Assembly: GCA_030220185.1 (NCBI GenBank) | Contig: JASPKZ010008351.1 | Location: forward strand, 62,001-126,000 | Reading direction: 5' to 3' | DNA length: 64,000 nt | Source of the DNA: Diploptera punctata | Lineage: Eukaryota > Arthropoda > Insecta > Blattodea > Blaberidae | In this document: piece after piece, positions 1 through 10,139 of the stretch | How the letters are laid out: the number at the start of each line of letters is the position of its first letter | Numbering within the stretch: the stretch's first letter is position 1 | The notes under the pieces: generated by a model | Told to the model about the DNA's origin: nothing | The model's database searches: none | Seen by the model: the letters and a program-made list of their open reading frames with translations, nothing else | Position numbers and translations under genes: made by a program

Positions 1-70
1 GTATTAATCTGGATGGAGTTAACATATTTACTTACGCAACTTAAGACGGGTTCGTTACATTTTAAATGTG
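1..70 (-). repeat. RPT-6 dispersed repeat, fragment
   Basis: On the minus strand this stretch resembles the core of the repeat at 1500-1640, including the phrase around 'ttgcgtaagtaaat'. It is cut at the window edge and abuts the foldback element that follows. No coding content. Confidence 0.4.
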
Positions 71-81
71 TTTAAATAATT

Positions 82-565
82 AATAAATAATAGTTTTTAA
101 AACTAAAACAACACGCTTTATTAGAAAAGCGAACTAAAAAATGAAAAATAATTTAAATTTTCAACACGCTTGGGATAAAATTAAAGTGGCCAACAAAAAA
201 ATCATCTCCAACACATATAGAATAAAACTAGAGTTATCAACAAAAAGAAAACAATTTTACCATTAAAAGCGTGGGGTGCTCTATATCAATTAATATATTT
301 GATAATAAACAGATATTGGTTAAAGCAAAGTCTCTAAGAAGAAAATGTAAAAATCATAAAAAGCACCCCACGTTTTGATGGTAAAATTATTTTCTTTTTG
401 TTGATAACTCTAGTTTTATTCTATATGTGTTGGAGATGATTTTGTTCTTGGCCACTTTAATTTTATCCCAAGCATGTTGGAAATTAAAATAATTTTTCCT
501 TTTTTTAGTTCGGTTATCTAACAAAGCGTGTTGTTTTAGTTTTTTAAAAATATTATTTATTTTTT
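82..565. mobile_element. Long foldback (inverted-repeat) element
   Basis: Two arms of about 195 bp (roughly 82-280 and 361-565) are near-perfect reverse complements, separated by a loop of about 80 bp. Paired landmarks include 'caacacgctt' (left) against 'aagcgtgttg' (right), and 'gcgtggggtgct' (left) against 'agcaccccacg' (right). No reading frame is present. The shape is that of a foldback or MITE-type DNA transposon derivative. Family not identified. Confidence 0.8.
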
Positions 566-663
566 ATTTTTAATATTTTACAGAATAAGATAAAAATATA
601 AGTATCTTTAAATTTGATACTATTGTAGTATGAGCTAAAAGTAATACTCTTCTAAAAAAATAT

Positions 664-753
664 CCCCCCAGCCGGATTTGAACCAGCGACCTACGGATTA
701 CTGAAATTATATATCACTAGAGTTCACTGCTCTACCAACTGAACTCTTACAAC
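664..753 (-). pseudogene. tRNA-Tyr-like pseudogene with intron
   Basis: Read on the minus strand, this has a D-arm (AGTTGGTAGAGC), an anticodon region followed by an extra segment of about 18 nt in the place of the tRNA-Tyr intron, and a perfect 5-bp T-stem with loop TTCAAAT (B box). The anticodon position reads CTA where tRNA-Tyr would have GTA. The acceptor halves (GTTGTAA and TGGGGGG) do not pair and the anticodon stem has a mismatch. I read it as a dead tRNA-Tyr copy or a tRNA-derived repeat head, not a working suppressor. Confidence 0.6.
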
Positions 754-806
754 GATTGACTAAAAAGCCGACAAGTCCGCAACCTATTATACCAGTTTTC
801 ATTTTT

Positions 807-1305
807 TTGATTTTCTGACGATTCTGGACAGGATTTTAGAAAGAAATATGAAAATATTGTATTGTCACCGGTCCTTTACAAGTATACAAAGTTTCAAGTC
901 GATCCAATGTTTCTAAGTGGGTGAACATCGTGTTCAAATATTCTGTTATATAGATACAAGGACACTTTTATTGATTTTCTGATGATTCTGGCCAGGATTT
1001 TAGAAAATAAATATGAAATTATTGTATTGTCACGGGTAATTTACAAGTATACAAAGTTTCAAGTCGATCCAATGGTTCTAAGTGGGTGAAAATCGTGTTC
1101 AAAGATTCCGTTACATAGATACAAAGACACTTTTTTCTTGATTTTCTGATGATTCTGGCCAGGATTTAAAAAAAAAATGAAATTATTGTATTGTCACGGG
1201 TCCTTTACAAGTATACATAGTTTCAAGTCGATCCAATGATTTTAAATGGATGAAAATCGCGTTGAAAAATTCCGTTACATAGATAGATACAGGTCAAGCT
1301 AATAT
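807..1305 (+). repeat. RPT-3: three tandem units of about 165 bp
   Basis: Units start at about 807, 971 and 1138 with 'ttgattttctga' and each carries 'acaagtatac' and 'tcaagtcgatccaat'. They differ by scattered substitutions. A single unit in reverse orientation lies at 34838-34985, so this is a dispersed element with internal tandem units. Confidence 0.8.
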
Positions 1306-1420
1306 AAAGCGTGTAAAAAAAGCGTTTCATGGGATTCACCTTAGGTTAGAGTAATTGAATTAGGTTACGTTAGCTTTTAGGTTCATTAAATTATAAACGT
1401 GTTTAAATACGTAAAAAAAT
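1306..1420 (+). repeat. TTAGG-rich dispersed repeat
   Basis: Contains several TTAGG words (TTAGG is the common arthropod telomere unit) in a non-tandem arrangement. A reverse-complement relative lies at 53690-53815, also followed by 'gttaaat' words. Interpreted as a dispersed repeat, not a telomere. Confidence 0.5.
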
Positions 1421-1690
1421 TACCTCTTCTATGGAAATTCAAAATGGCCGTCGGTTACAACGTAAAAACATATTTCCACTCGTAAACTTGGCATTACATT
1501 AACATACTTTGACGATGGTAATTTTCCGGAGATAAATGTTACAAATATCACTTAATAATGGAATAAATTATATTAAAAATGTCTTCAGTTGCGTAAGTAA
1601 ATACCTGGTTATGTTCAACCCCACCAAGAAATTATTGAATTTTTGTCAATTTAAGTGTGGTGTAAGTTCAGCGAACGCTTCTATTAAATT
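1421..1690 (+). repeat. RPT-6 dispersed repeat
   Basis: The segment around 1510-1640, with 'tttgacgatgg' and 'ttgcgtaagtaaa', is matched in reverse complement at 40110-40262. The short open frames here are not conserved between copies, so I treat it as non-coding repeat. Confidence 0.55.
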
Positions 1691-2089
1691 ACCCAATATT
1701 ACATTAATTAGATCTGCATTACTGATGTATTATATCTGTATTAGTTTCTAGATGAGTGTTAAAGAAGGATATTCTATAATATTTGTATTAAAGAAATTGC
1801 TAATCATTTTAATTGATAACTTTACAGAATTTATTAACTGCTTTGACGTCTCCGGTAAAGCCTCTACTTTCCACTCCGACAGAACTTGTTTGATTCCCGG
1901 TGGGGTATGAAATTTTAGTAATTTTCCGGTACCCAGTACTCTTCCCTTAGGACTCTTTTTTTGATTTCATTATGATTTTATTACTATATCTTTGGTCAAT
2001 ATAGAATCACGACGTCTTCTCTTCTCTGGGTAGCTAAAGTTCCTGCTATTAAAAACTAACGACTTACTCACTGATTTTTATATATTTAA
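1691..2089. other. No recognised feature
   Basis: AT-rich sequence with no reading frame, repeat partner or RNA gene that I can identify. Confidence 0.4.
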
Positions 2090-3094
2090 TACCCGGCGTG
2101 CGCTTCTACACCTAATTAAATGTTAATGTGTTTTTGCATTTAGTTGAATAAGTAAAAGGAAAAATAAATATAAATTTATATCGTTATTACTTTTAGAAAC
2201 CCCGTGCTGATTACCAGGCGTTGCCCGGGAATCTACGCATCCCGATGTACTTGGCATAAATGAGCTGAAAGATACAATTCGTTATATTGACTTATCCATA
2301 AAAGAATACCCGCTGTGCGCTTCTATGCTTGCCTCGAAATCTACTTAAACCGATCTTCTTGGCATTAATCAAATACAAAAATAGTTATTGTGAATTATGC
2401 TTAAAAGATAAACATGTGCTGTCGCGGACTTTTCTGTAGAGGGTTTTGAGATATTCAATTGTGTACAACAATTTTGTGTGTTTGTTTTGGTTTAGGAAGC
2501 GTAAGCCATTTGAGCTTGCAGAAAAGCGACATTTTTCCACGTTTTTTCACTATAGAAGGCGATTTTAAAGGGCGAAGGGCTTGAGCATTAAAACTCTCTT
2601 AAACCTATAACCTTCCCGGGAAAATCTTCAACATTTTACAAAAAGCCCTATCACAATCGGATGAATGGTATGGCAGCACATGCTTGCCCGGAAATCTGCT
2701 TATCCCGATCTTCTTGGCATCAATGAAACTTAAAAATGGCTATGGCGTGTTATGTGTAAAAGATAAGCATATGCTGTCATGGACTTTTTTGTAGGGTTTT
2801 TTTAGATATTCAATTCTGTGTAAATTATTGTTGTGTATTTGTTATGCTTTAGGCAGCGTAAGCCATCTAAGGGTAAAAAAGGGACTTCTTCACGTTTTTC
2901 ACTACAAAGGATGTTTTTTAAAGGTGAAGGAGTTGAGTATCTCAACTCTCTTTTAGCCTATGTACATCCCGGGAATCTCCCGAACAGTTTGCAAAAAGCC
3001 CCAACACAATCGGACCAACGGTATGGCCGCGCATACAGTACGAACAAACAAACAAACCAACAAACAAACATTCATTTGTATATATTAGATATCT
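2090..3094 (+). repeat. RPT-2 element with internal ~355-bp units
   Basis: Head 'aatacccggcgtgcgc', then tandem units sharing 'cccgatcttcttggcat' (about 2345 and 2705) and 'caatcggatgaa', then a tail of (CAAA)n ending in 'tatattagat'. The same head, units and tail recur at 34983-36850, 47530-47842 and 49030-49866. The 87-codon open frame at 2833-3096 lies inside a unit and is not intact in the other copies, so it is unlikely to encode a protein. Confidence 0.7.
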
Positions 3095-3146
3095 GAATAT
3101 TATATTTTGCCACATAGCGCGACAGGTCTGTAAGTCCCTTGGCCTA

Positions 3147-3858
3147 CCATATTTTACGGACTATAAGATGCACATTACATTTTTAAGCAATAAAAAAGTA
3201 TTACCATTTTTATTATTAGATTGCAAAGTGAGACTAAAAAAATTTTTAGTTTATAAAACCGTTCCGATCTTTAAAATCCCTGAAAATCGTCATCAGATCT
3301 TTCTTCTTGTTTGTCATCATCGTTGTCCTGTTCATATATAAGATGGTCTTCACTGCCATCGAGAGCGTTACTTACGCCGCACTTCTTCAAATATTTAACA
3401 ATAATGTCTTCTCTCACCCTAGACTACGACTGTTTTATCCACTGGCAAACTTGTTTGATTGCATCGTTTTAAAGCTCCCTTCGGCGTGAATTCATGTTGG
3501 GTTTCATCCATCATCCATCTGTTAAAGTTCACTGGCATCGTAGACTACAATGACGCATCATAGGCTAGACAGTGTTCTGGGCTTTGATGGCGGGGCGGGA
3601 GGGAGATAGTGTTAACCAACTTGTGAATCCCCGCAACTCATGTTCGTCGCATCGGTGCACTGCTGCTCCCAGTTGAATCCAATGTTGCCAGATAGAGATA
3701 ATTTCCGCGGCATCGAATATATTACCATTTTTAAAATTGACGGGAATTATAAATTAAACACTGGACATTTTTATATTAATTTCAAGTATAAGACGCATCT
3801 GGATTTTTGTGGCAATTTTTCGAAGAAAGAAGTGCGTCTTATAGTCCGTAAAATACGG
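3147..3858 (-). mobile_element. pogo/Tigger-type element, internally deleted
   Basis: Terminal inverted repeats of about 27 bp ('ccatattttacggactataa' at the left, its complement ending 'aaaatacgg' at the right) are flanked by TA at 3145-3146 and 3859-3860, the target duplication of the Tc1/mariner/pogo group. Length is 712 bp. The interior holds only the end of a pogo-like transposase, so this is a deletion derivative. Confidence 0.8.
3271..3540 (-). pseudogene. pogo/Tigger transposase C-terminal remnant
   Basis: The minus strand encodes a tail with KYLKKCGVSNALDGSEDHL followed by an acidic stretch and a stop at 3271-3273. Tigger/jerky-type transposases typically carry an 'SFKKCGISNALDGSED' block near their C-terminus, so the match is specific. 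Upstream residues such as RWMMDE and HEFTPKG also fit, but stops interrupt the frame. The DDE catalytic core is absent. Confidence 0.75.
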
Positions 3859-3860
3859 TA

Positions 3861-4188
3861 CTACCTGGCTGCTGTTAATCACAGATGTGGACGATAATAT
3901 ATGTCGGGTCCTACATCCATTATAGTTGGTTTTCTCTATCTGGAGCCGCTACTCATTGTACCTACGGAAATCCCTCACGATGTTGGGTGAGACCGGTCCC
4001 ATACTGGCTGAACACTCGGTTTCAAGATGAATTTCGTAAAAATTAGTTTATGAAAGTTGAACGTCGCGCCCAATAATGCGAATTACGTCATAAGCTTTTT
4101 TAATACAATTTGATTATAATCTATACAATTATGTAATTAATTATCATTTATGTTTCACCATATTATTGCACTTACAATAGTATATTAC
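3861..4188. other. No recognised feature
   Basis: No reading frame, RNA or repeat partner recognised in this AT-rich interval. Confidence 0.35.
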
Positions 4189-4189
4189 G

Positions 4190-4755
4190 ATGCAAGGTTG
4201 GGAAGTGGTTTTTACAGAATCGAGGAAATCGCTTTTAATTTCCGAGATTCTGTAAAACACTTCACAAACGTGCGTTGTACATTTTTTTGCGGGACAGTGT
4301 TTTCAAAATAATAAATAATAGTAAAATAATAACATCTTCGTTGGAAATATTTGCGTTCATTATAAACAACTGACTAACGTTAACAGAGTGGGCAATGTTT
4401 ATTAGTTGAAACAACAGGAGGCCTTGAGAACAATTATTGATAACATGGCCGCAAGTACGTATTTATTGTTTTATTTTGTTTCAAATAAAGTTTAGTTCAT
4501 TTAAAATGCAGTGATTTGTTTCGAATAATGTATATTAACACTACCTTTTGAATATTTTCTGTATATACAATGTACGCAGTATACATAGAGGGCAGTGGTT
4601 TTACTTCCCGCACGTGGGTGTAAATGCAATATTACAGTGTAGTTATTTAGGTTGGCAATCCCGAAATGTAGGAAGTTGAACTTTCAATAATGATCGCCAT
4701 TGCTAGTAAGTACGACAAAACGCACTATCGCGCAAAAAATAATATAATTGCTGCT
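4190..4755 (+). repeat. RPT-4 dispersed repeat
   Basis: About 560 bp matched in reverse complement at 43015-43575. Shared landmarks are 'cccgcacgtg', 'gcgatagtgcgttttgtcg' (complement here) and 'aacaaatcactgcattt' (complement here). The left end carries a small hairpin: 'acagaatc' and 'gattctgt' around 4215-4255. Family unknown. Confidence 0.65.
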
Positions 4756-4932
4756 GATAGTACAGGGAATCCATTTTAAGAGGAAACCTCGCATCATTCT
4801 GCCGCCGTCGCTGTGAGCTGTACAATCGCAGCGTGAAAGACAAGTTGTACAAAACATCCCAGCGGTTAGTTGCTTCAGTGTGTTGTAGTGGGACGCATGA
4901 CACTCGTGTGTTACATAAGAAAGTAATCGAAA

Positions 4933-5103
4933 ATGAGATATACGGTTGAACAGCGAATTCATTTGGTGGAATGTTACTTACTGAGAAATAACCATAGAAG
5001 GCGCGTTCGGAGATTTTCTCTAAAATATCCCGACTGTACGATTCCTACAAAATCGTGCCATTCGAAGTTGATGAAAAAGTGGCATACAACAAATAAATGG
5101 TGA
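4933..5103 (+). pseudogene. DUF4817-like helix-turn-helix fragment
   Basis: A 56-codon open frame starting MRYTVEQRIHLVECYLL, with FSLKYPDC.IPTKS and MKKWHTT further on. This matches my knowledge of the DUF4817 domain, a helix-turn-helix found at the N-terminus of many insect transposon proteins (YTVEQRVFIVECY...FP..PVPSKSTI..L..K). No catalytic domain follows. An inverted repeat of about 24 bp brackets it (4765-4788 and 5268-5291, 'gggaatccattttaag' and complement). Confidence 0.6.
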
Positions 5104-5700
5104 GCAGTAAGCCTCTATGTGTAGTCCTATTTTTGATAATCTAAATTAGTTGAGTTATTTGTATTTTGTAGCTTCTGTCTTCATGTGCTGGTAGTAACGG
5201 AACACACTTCCCGCCGGTGCAAGCACAATAACGGGCAAAATGAGAGCCGCTGCAACGCTGTAAAAAGGTTCCCGCTTAAAATGGATTCCCTTGTAATTAT
5301 ATCATAATATAAGGATTCCGTGTACGTGGCCTTGGCCCATGACTGATGTTTCTTCCAGACGTTCACAGTCGAGCTTGTGATCAGGGAACACTACCAAGAA
5401 GTACTCGCTACTAAATATGCCTTACACAGTCGAGGGAGAAACGTTTGGAGAAAACGCCAGTCATGGACCACGGCCACATAGCCCGGAATCTCTTAATATT
5501 ATGATAACCGGATGTGATAGCCTGCATTCAAATCTATATATTAATACGTGAAGAAAAAAAATGTTGTACCCCGTCTTAAGCAGATTGCGCGCACGGAGAA
5601 ATCTGATATTTGGCATAATTAAAGTTCAGATAGAGGAGTGCAGAAAAATAAAATTTATATTTAATATGTGTTACAAATATCATCATCATAGTACATTCAC
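5104..5700. other. No recognised gene; right arm of a short inverted repeat
   Basis: Holds the right copy (5268-5291) of the inverted repeat bracketing the DUF4817-like fragment. Nothing else recognised. Confidence 0.35.
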
Positions 5701-5702
5701 GA

Positions 5703-6190
5703 ATTTAGGCCATTTGTTGACCTGTTTCGGCCTCAAGAGAAACACCATCCAAAAGTCTTTTGAGTGGACGTCCTGGTCTTCTTCTTCCTGCAGGTTGATA
5801 TCTTAACGCTTGTTTGGGTATTCTGTGATCTTCCATTCGATGAACATGTTGTATCCATCTCGACTTATAATCAGAAATTTTGTTTTCTAAAGATTCCATG
5901 TGTAATTCTTCTAAGATGTCTTCTTTTCTTTGTGATCTAGTAGTGTGTATCCTGCAGTCCTCCGAAGATATCTCATTTCAGCAGATCTAAGTCTCTGTAT
6001 ATCCTTCTGTTTCAATGTCCATACTTCGCTACCATACAAAAGAGTTGGAAGAGCCAGTGTTTTATACACTTTTAATCTTGAATGCTTTTGGACTTATTGT
6101 GGCTTGAAGATAGAATTTATTAACCCTAAAATTCTTAAAAATTTAGATATTTTTGCATTTACATCCTTTTCTTCTTCATGTGTTAGAAAT
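5703..6190 (-). pseudogene. Non-LTR retrotransposon, C-terminal reverse transcriptase region
   Basis: Minus-strand reading contains KVYKTLALPTLLYGSEVWTL, then LRSAEMRYLRRTAGY, and after one frame break a 64-residue frame with HRMEDHRIPKQALRY and GRRRPGRPLKRL. The order 'LLYGSE.W', 'EM..LR..AG', 'R...RIPK', 'GRP...W' is the usual C-terminal region of insect LINE reverse transcriptase polyproteins. Catalytic YADD is not included. This family differs from LINE-P. Confidence 0.75.
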
Positions 6191-6462
6191 AAATTAAATT
6201 AAACCAAAGAAAATAAATTGTCTCTAAGAAATTTATGTGTATTACTCATTTATTTGTTTACGTTCATACTGAAAGTGCATTGTTGCAAAAAGAAAATAGT
6301 GCAGCAGCAATGTGAACTGACTTACTCTCGCATATTTATTATTAGTGGTTTAAAAATGTGAGTACATTTTATTTGAATTTAAATTAAACCCTGTCTAATA
6401 TTTGTTTCAGTAATTTCATTACATATTGTATTTATATTTACACATTCACACCTACGTCCATT

Positions 6463-6621
6463 ATGCCTCGACATAGAACATTGATGGGTCGAAGTGAGAG
6501 ACAAACAAGAAGAGATATTAATTCCCGTACACACAATAATAAGCCAAATGCAAATTTAAATAGTGTAAATTGTAAACAAATGTCAAATGATGCGTTATTG
6601 TTTTTTTTTAATATGGCTTAG
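6463..6621 (+). CDS. Short basic reading frame, unknown
   Basis: A 52-residue frame starting MPRHRTLMGRSERQTRRDIN, rich in Arg and Asn. The basic, Arg-rich N-terminus recalls the start of some transposon (Helitron-like) proteins, but nothing after it supports that. It may equally be chance. No function proposed. Confidence 0.2.
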   Translation: MPRHRTLMGRSERQTRRDINSRTHNNKPNANLNSVNCKQMSNDALLFFFNMA

Positions 6622-6820
6622 CCAAGCTATATTACATCTTTTCTATCGTTCGTATTTTAAAAATAAATAAAAATTTAATGCATAATGACGTATTTGTGAC
6701 ACACTTAAAAATTTAATGAATTGTGGTCGAATTTCGACCGCTGGGCGACCATTAGTATAAATAAATTCTTGACAAAAATTAAACATTAAAAAAATTAATT
6801 AAAATCGGTAGTCATAGGTA

Positions 6821-7038
6821 GTCCACCGCTGTGGTCTCGAGGTAGCGTGCTGCCATGTCACGCAGCGGGCCCGGACGGTCCCCGAAATCACATGACCATC
6901 ATCATCCTTCACCGGTGTGGAAATCAACGGGAAGCTACCACACCTACAATTCCCTAGCAAAGCTGCAAGCATAGCATGAAAATGCTATGATTGCAGTGAA
7001 GGACCTGCCTTCGGGCAGAATTACTATGGATGGATGGA
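6821..7038 (+). mobile_element. SINE-A copy (tRNA-derived), internally deleted
   Basis: Begins with the SINE-A head 'gtccaccgctgtggtctcga' and ends with 'cagaattactatggatggat', a (GGAT)n tail. The B box region is missing, so the copy is deleted in the middle. Full copies (16204, 26251) show a tRNA-like head with B box GGTTCGATTCC. Confidence 0.85.
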
Positions 7039-7195
7039 GTCCTAGGTATTATAGGTTATATTGCTGAATTCCGATGCTGGAAGGGCACGCTGATGCCAGA
7101 AGCGTCGCAAAAATAAAAACAATACCTTTGATATCTAGATGATGCAATTTGTTTTGGGTTGACATGGCATAATCTATTTTTTTAATTCTAACATA

Positions 7196-8475
7196 CGAGG
7201 GTGAATCAAATATAAACCGGAATTATTGTTTACGATTTTATTGAATTAACAAAAAATACAAAACCACCACCTCGTTTTTCTACATAGTCTACTGCATTTC
7301 CAACACACTTTTGCCATCGAGTTGGCAACTTTTTGATGCCGTCCTTGAAGAATGAGGGATGACGTGTAGTCATCCAGTTGCGCACGAACTCCTCTACCGC
7401 TGCATTGTCATCAAACCGCCTTCCTCCCGGGTCTTCTTTCAGTGGCCCAAACAAATGGTTGTCACAGGGTGACAAATCTGGACTGTAAGGAGGATATTCC
7501 AGAGGTGTCCAATGCATTTTCGTCAGTTTTTCTTGAGTCAACCGAGCAGTGTGTGGCCTTGCATTGTCATGCAGCACAATCACATTTCGGATCGGTTTTC
7601 GGCGGCGCTTGTTGCGATATGCTGCTTTTGTCTCGTCCAAAAGCCGACAGTATTACTCTGCATTCACTGTTCGTCGTTCATGAAGGAAATCCACTAGCAA
7701 AACTCTTTCAGAGTCCCAAGGACCTTACCAGCAGAAAGGCGTGTTTTGGCCTTAACTGGTCCAGCCGCACCTCGCTCTCGCCACTCCATGCTGGAACGTT
7801 TTGACTCTGGGGTGTAATGATGAACCCAAGTTTCATCAGAGGTCACAATTCGATTCAGAAAATCGGCTCCTTCCTCCTCGTAGCGACTCAGATGCCTCTG
7901 AGACACTTCCTGGCACAATTTTTTTTGTTCCTGGCTGAGGAGCCGAGGAACCCACCTGGCAGACAATTTTCGGAATTTGAGTTCATCACTGATGATGACT
8001 TGAACACTTCCGAAGCTTATTCCAACGTGTGAAGCAATTTCAGAAATTGTTACGCGCCGATCCTCCTCAATAAGGTCCCGTACAGCACGATAGACTGTGA
8101 TGCTTGTTCGTTGCCGTCTTTGGTGGGGCTCATTTTCCACTGAATCCCGGCCCGCTAAATTTTTTTTTGCGTCAATCATACACCCGCGTCTTCGAAAGAG
8201 TTGCTTCCCCGAACTGCGCATGGAGCCTTCTCAAAATTTCAGAAGGTTTAGTGCCTTCTTTCGCCAAAAACTTAATAATAATGCGTTGCGCAACAGATGT
8301 GTGTACTTCTTGCTCGCTCATTGCGTACTGAAGCAAGCGGCCGCTCTTCGGAGTGCGACACATCAAGATTCCTACTCCAGACACTCCCACCAACTTCCCC
8401 TCCAAACCGCAACCTTTGCAGTTCGCTACCAGAGCCTCCAGATACAAATTCCGGTTTATATTTGATCCACCCTCG
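7196..8475 (-). mobile_element. Full-length mariner element (1280 bp)
   Basis: Terminal inverted repeats of about 30 bp start 'cgagggtgaatcaaatataa' at the left, with the imperfect complement ending 'ccaccctcg' at the right. TA flanks both ends (7194-7195 and 8476-8477). Length and structure are those of a complete mariner. The transposase on the minus strand is broken by frameshifts, so the copy is inactive. Confidence 0.93.
7230..8321 (-). pseudogene. mariner transposase (D,D34D), frameshifted
   Basis: Starts at 8321 with MSEQEVHTS and an N-terminal helix-turn-helix (FLAKEGTKPSEILRRLHAQF...LSKTRVYD). After a frame change it continues through GRDSVENEPHQRRQRTS, a second helix-turn-helix (ISEIASHVGISFGSVQVI), LSARWVPRLLS and the first catalytic Asp in TSDETWVHHY. 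Another frame change leads to HDNARPHTA (second Asp) and PPYSPDLSPCDNHLF (third Asp). The spacing and the YSPDLSPCD motif place it in the mariner family. About 364 codons including breaks, close to the usual 345-350 residues. At least two frameshifts. Confidence 0.93.
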
Positions 8476-8477
8476 TA

Positions 8478-8731
8478 CAATACTTACGCTAATCTTCATC
8501 ATTGAGATTTAAGCGAGTCGATCCTGTTCCTATATCTCAAGATACTGATTTCATCAACGTTTTTAAATTTTCCTCCGTCTCTGTGCCCTTCAGGTTCAGA
8601 CCGGAATACTCATATTTGAATAATTTCGGTGGAGACGGCTTAACTAATTATTTTGATATGTTTAGATATAAATTAAAACATTATCGACCGAAATTAGTAT
8701 AATATTCCAACAGGAACGCCGCATTAACTGA
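8478..8731. other. No recognised feature
   Basis: A 66-codon open frame (8502-8702) shows no family resemblance. I see no repeat or RNA gene. Confidence 0.35.
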
Positions 8732-8760
8732 AACCTTCTTCTTCTTCTTCTTCTTCTTCA
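8732..8760 (+). repeat. (CTT)n microsatellite
   Basis: About nine CTT units in a row. Confidence 0.95.
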
Positions 8761-8764
8761 CTTT

Positions 8765-9175
8765 ACCGGCTAGGAAAACTGCTTGTTCCGCCTCACAGTT
8801 GTTCTGTCCATCTTTTCACTGGTCTTCCTACATTCCTCGAACCTCCCAGCTTGTATTTAAATGATGCTTTTGGTAATAATGGTAACTAAAACCGCATCAT
8901 TATCATCATCCTAAGGCGCGGCAACTTCAAAAATGAAAGTTTTGACCTTCTCAACAAAGTTCTCTTCATGCCAATCTGTCTCTTGACATATTCAAGTTAG
9001 CCACTTTCATTTTCTTTAGATCGTTCATTGTGTCATCCTCCCATCTGATCTCCGGTCTTCCAACTGCTCTGCCTCGTATAGGTTTCCATTTATAGAGCTT
9101 CTTGACCAGTCTCTGATCATCCATTCCTATAAAATGTCCAAGCCAACTAATTTTGCACCTTTTAAAGTTCATGTA
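8765..9175 (-). pseudogene. LINE reverse transcriptase C-terminal fragment
   Basis: Minus strand: SWLGHFIGMDDQRLVKKLYK then GRAVGRPEIRWEDDTMNDLK, followed by RDRLA, a stop and a decayed tail. The 'WLGH..RM', 'GRP..RWEDD', 'RDRW' order is the characteristic end of insect LINE polyproteins. Separate family from LINE-P. Confidence 0.75.
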
Positions 9176-9179
9176 AATC

Positions 9180-9554
9180 CAAGGGTAATATGTTCATTTA
9201 TCAAAACCATTTTAAGGTCTGCATAGTTCGATTAATCTAACACTTGTTCATCTTCGAAGGGCTAAATTTCTATTTATTTATAAACTTTCTTAATTCGTAA
9301 TTGGGTATCGAATAAGTATGTTTAAGTCATGCAAAAAAATATATCACTATTTATCCGAACATTTGTTTCGCTAAATACCTTATTCTATTTATCGTATGGA
9401 ACATATATTGGGATTAGTTTCATTAGAAAGGTGGATAATTTGATTTACTTCTAGTTTTTTTAATAAATCATACACAAATATGTGTATGAATTAAGTGAAG
9501 AGGTCGAGCAAGGATTACAATGGAATAGATGCTTCTATGTATTAAAACAATGTC
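9180..9554. other. No recognised feature
   Basis: AT-rich, no coding or RNA signal seen. Confidence 0.35.
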
Positions 9555-9735
9555 TAAGTCAAGGACAATAAGTAAGCTAGCAACCATTATTTCCAATTAA
9601 GATTACTCATATATATATATATATATATGAGTATATCTTAATTGGAAATAAGGGTTGCTAACTTATACAGGGGCTATATATATATGTGAGTAATCTTAAT
9701 TGGAAATAATGGTTGCTAGCTTACTTATTGTGTGT
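9555..9735. repeat. Interrupted palindrome: three alternating copies of a ~45-bp unit
   Basis: The unit with 'ttccaattaagattactca' appears forward at about 9560-9610, reverse at about 9630-9662 and reverse again at 9685-9727, each next to a short (TA)n run. The first and second copies form a hairpin. The third is a nearly exact complement of the first ('aataagtaagctagcaacc'). Confidence 0.8.
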
Positions 9736-9748
9736 GTATATATATACA

Positions 9749-10022
9749 GGGCACGCCGTAGCGTAGTGGTTAAGGCACTGAGCTACAACCCAGGGTCGAG
9801 GGTTCAATTCCCGTTGGGGTCAGGATTTTTAAACTGACCCAAACTCTCTGGCGACACTATGGCCCTGGGGTTGAGTACCAGACGCTTGTTCTGGGGGTAA
9901 AGGCGGCCATCACGCAGGGCTGACAACCCGGCTGACATAAAGTGCCGATTGTCTAGAAAAAGTGGGAGCCTTAACCTCCTACTACCCCAAGGGCCTCCGG
10001 GCCTGTTGTGGGATCACTTTAC
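9749..10022 (+). mobile_element. SINE-B copy (tRNA-derived)
   Basis: Head 'gggcacgccgtagcgtagtg' has an A-box-like TAGCGTAGTGGTTAAGG, followed by a B box GGGTTCAATTCC. The body has 'ggatttttaaactgaccc' and ends 'ttgtgggatcacttt'. Four other copies lie at 16718, 25551, 31451 and 54950. Internal promoter boxes and dispersal define a tRNA-derived SINE. Confidence 0.9.
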
Positions 10023-10032
10023 TTTTTCTTTT

Positions 10033-10102
10033 ACGCGCACGCGCACACACACACGCGCACACACGTACACACATACATACATACATACATACATACATAC
10101 AT

Positions 10103-10138
<36 letters not shown>
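10033..10138 (+). repeat. (CA)n/(CATA)n microsatellite
   Basis: Compound array of CA and CATA units with a few CG steps. The open frames across it, rich in His/Thr or Tyr/Ile, are by-products of the repeat. Confidence 0.95.

Positions 10139-10139
<1 letters not shown>

Noticed and set aside
1306..1420. Possible interstitial telomeric (TTAGG)n
   Set aside because: The TTAGG words are not in tandem and the segment recurs at 53690 with its flanks, so it is a dispersed repeat.
7442..8465. Plus-strand open frames of 61-122 codons across the mariner
   Set aside because: Complementary-strand shadows of the transposase on the minus strand, which has the catalytic motifs.
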